Shown: positions 61,236 through 64,000 of the stretch, one piece after another
How the letters are laid out: each line of letters starts with the position of its first letter
How positions within the stretch are numbered: the stretch's first letter is position 1
Source of the DNA: Crocodylus rhombifer
Lineage: Eukaryota; Chordata; Crocodylia; Crocodylidae
Assembly: GCA_038503035.1 (NCBI GenBank)
Contig: JAVSML010020772.1
Coordinates: 62,001-126,000, forward strand
Length of the DNA stretch: 64,000 nucleotides
Reading direction: 5' to 3'
Program-made: the position numbers and the translations under genes
The notes under the pieces: generated by a model
Told to the model about the DNA's origin: nothing
What the model saw: only the letters and a program-made list of their open reading frames with translations
Databases searched by the model: none

Positions 61236-61362
61236 GCAAAAAAATAAAAAAAAAATTAAAAAAAATTTAAAAAATCAATTATTTGCAGGTCACTTGCACA
61301 TTTTTGTCAAGTTTCCAACAGCTGCATGACTTCACCTTTCAACTTTTTTTTTTTTTTTTTTT
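61236..61362. repeat. A-rich and T-rich low-complexity stretch
   Basis: An A-rich run with scattered T (61236-61280) is followed 60 bp later by 19 T (61344-61362). It lies about 350 bp downstream, in gene orientation, of the donor of the JmjC exon. No element body is recognised. Confidence 0.8.
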
Positions 61363-61666
61363 CAGTTGAGTACAGAGGAGTAAAATACTGGTTACTCAGG
61401 GGTAATTCATTCCCTGCAGTACTTAAGTAAGGTGGTAGATTTCTGCTTCACCCCAGCTACTAAAACATCACATCAACCTCTCTCTGCATACTAAAGCAAC
61501 CCTCCCAATAATATGCAATAAACACCTTACAGGTAAGAAGACGGAGTAGAATGACAATCCCCATCAAATGGGCATAAAACCCTGGAAAGTGCATATTCTT
61601 TGCGGGATACTATTTTCATCCTTATATTTGTGTTTGCAGGCCTGTTCATTTATTTGCCTTTCGTCA

Positions 61667-61966
<300 letters not shown>

Positions 61967-63051
61967 CTAGGAAATTTGGCTGAGCAAGGTTCTCCAGAAG
62001 GATCAGAAGAAAAGAGCCTCTTTCACGGTGTCATCATACAAGCTAATAAATAGTTAATCTTTAAAAAGGGGAAAAGACAACTCTTGAGTACTGGTAGAAG
62101 AGACAACTGGAGTACTGATTTAATATCCTTTAAAATCATTTCAATAAAAAGTATTTCTATTAAGAAGTTGTTTAGTAATGGATAGCAGCAGACAGAGACA
62201 GGAACCCTTGTCACCTTAAGCAGTTTAATCACTGTGACCAAAGGGTTAAATGACAAAAACAGGGCTTTTTGTATCTCTAATGTTCTGAAGAGTTCCTGAA
62301 AAATGAGCAATTAGGTTAAGGGCAGACAAGTCAGCAGGGCCACCCAAACGGGATTTTCTTCCCAACTATAACCCGTGTATTGTGTGTTCACCCCCACATG
62401 GAAGCAACATTTTGGCTAGGGACAGCAATTACACATAAAGTGATTGGAAACGGGTTCAAATCTGCAGCACAACAAAGTTCAGTGCACATAAACCACTTTA
62501 AAAAGGGCCAAAACCACTTTACAATAATCCTGGATGGATGCAGTATCAGACTTAACTGATTTACGTTAAATCTGTTTTTTGAACTTCTGCCCCAGATCCC
62601 CTCCAGATTCAAATTAACTCACAGCCCCCCAGCATCCCAGGATGATTTGCATCTTCCCTGCAAACCCTCCCTTGCAGGGTGGGCAGGCTAGCCTTGGTCC
62701 AAGCTGTCTGCTCCAGCAAAGCAGGGAGGTATGCTCTAGCGTCCCCTGGCTTCTGGCCTGGGCCACTGCAGACATGTGACAGCATTTCTGGAATCAAAAG
62801 CGAATGTCTGTTCACTTGCTTATCAGTTCAGTCTACACAGCTTAGACTAACCTGTGAAGATTGAATCAATTCAGCCTTGGGTTCTTTGACTCAGTACTCA
62901 GCCTTCATGCATCCTGATTTTAAACTAGTTCACTATATCGTCCAGCCAGCCCTCCCCAAGCTTGTATTTGCATGTCCAGAACAGGACAGACAATACTAAA
63001 AATGATATTCCACTATTTGTCTACTTGTGCATGTTTATTTTGTTGTAATTT

Positions 63052-63053
<2 letters not shown>

Positions 63054-63086
<33 letters not shown>

Positions 63087-63124
63087 ATAAACATACACAC
63101 ACACATATGTATATACATATATAT
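63054..63124. repeat. (CA)n / (TA)n compound microsatellite
   Basis: About 15 CA units, an interrupted CATACACACACACA run, then TATGTATATACATATATA. Confidence 0.95.
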
Positions 63125-63732
63125 TACTGATTTAAGGAGATTACTGGATCTTCAGTCACAGAAAACTTCTGACTAGAGCTGTCATCTCAAAAGTCACTCA
63201 AAATTACTGTTGCTTACATACAGCATTGATTATAAAGTTATTTGTCATCAATCTAGTGCTTGTACATGAACTCTTCTACACACACCCTTAGGAAGGTGGT
63301 ATCATCTTCATTTTCCTAAATGGGAAAGAGTCAAAATTTGACCTGACCCCGCCTTTTTAGTACTAGAAGTGTTGACAGATCCTATACTGCAGAGGTAGTT
63401 GCATGGGAAGCAGCAACACTTGGGATTATTTCCTACCAGGGGGAAGTCTCAACAAAATGGTTTAAGAACCTAAAATGGGATTTTAGGAACAGTCATCCAT
63501 AACTTGAAAATATGTCTAGACAGTAAGAGGTGGAAAGTTAAAAAGAAATTTGACTTTTAGAGAATTCATGTAGGTTTCCACACAACTTCCAAATATAAGA
63601 ACTATAAACAGAAGAGTTTAAAAAAAATATATAAGTGAGTCAGAAAAGCTCTACAACAAACTCAGCCAGGCATGGAAAGCTAGCCAAGGGCACGAGTCCA
63701 TTTTTTGTTACAAGTTTCCCATTATGGATTTA

Positions 63733-63832
63733 ATAGATTTCATAGACATTCGGGCTGGAAGGGACCTCGGAAGATCATCGAGTCTTGCCCCTTGCCCCAG
63801 GGGCAGGAAGTCAGCTGGGGTCAAAGGATCAT
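63733..63832 (-). mobile_element. CR1 3'-end fragment
   Basis: The plus strand reads ATAGATTTCATAGACATTCG, GGCTGGAAGGGACCTCGG and AAGATCATCGAGTC, almost identical to the 3' end of the CR1 at 44158. It is the same subfamily, truncated to about 100 bp. Confidence 0.9.
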
Positions 63833-64000
63833 CCCTTTCCTCAAGTCTTGTTCAGTAAAGTCCTGCTCAAAAAAACCTCTTTCAGGTTGCCTCTATGAAC
63901 AAGGCAAACTTCTTTTTTAAAGCAAGAACTGTTAAATCTCCAGGCTTAAACCACAACACATACATGCAGCAGACACTCAAAAGAGACGGGAGGAAATTGG

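Overview
The window is vertebrate genomic DNA, about 95% intron and repeat. It carries ten consecutive internal coding exons of one minus-strand gene that I recognise from its protein sequence as KDM4B (JMJD2B), a JmjC histone H3K9/H3K36 demethylase. In transcription order (right to left) the exons lie at 61849-61712, 35882-35686, 22867-22695, 17015-16456, 14808-14688, 11526-11348, 8471-8249, 3403-3327, 3120-3065 and 2540-2432. All junctions are GT-AG, the phases join without a break, and together they give 1,833 nt, exactly 611 codons. They encode the last quarter of the JmjC domain, the linker after it, a long disordered region, the first PHD finger and the start of the extended PHD. The JmjN domain, the first part of JmjC and the promoter lie beyond the right end. 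The rest of the extended PHD, the double Tudor domain and the 3' end lie beyond the left end.

The repeats point to a sauropsid, most likely a crocodilian, with turtle as the alternative. There are many CR1 LINE copies, some ending in CTATGAAA-type 3' repeats. There are hAT-type DNA elements with CAGGGGT-like ends and 8-bp target duplications, MIR/CORE-like SINE remnants and several (CA)n tracts. The species call is inference from repeat style and not a proof.

Layout: 1-2431 is an intron with a foldback DNA element (100-1084). From 2432 to 17015 there are eight exons with short introns holding MIR-like and CR1 fragments and one hAT MITE. The introns at 17016-22694 and 22868-35685 hold a (CA)n tract with a 10-N assembly gap and three GC-rich hAT-like elements (25492-26212, 28927-30271, 32346-33667). 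The 25.8-kb intron 35883-61711 holds two CR1 elements with broken reverse-transcriptase reading frames in opposite orientations (44158-45870 minus, 53616-55152 plus), shorter CR1 pieces, two hAT MITEs and a strong hairpin. I see no RNA gene, CRISPR array or second host gene. Open frames in the GC-rich elements are by-products of composition. I found no new biological system. The most notable points are the His/Pro/Gln/Ala homopolymer tracts in the KDM4B disordered region and the well-delimited foldback elements.
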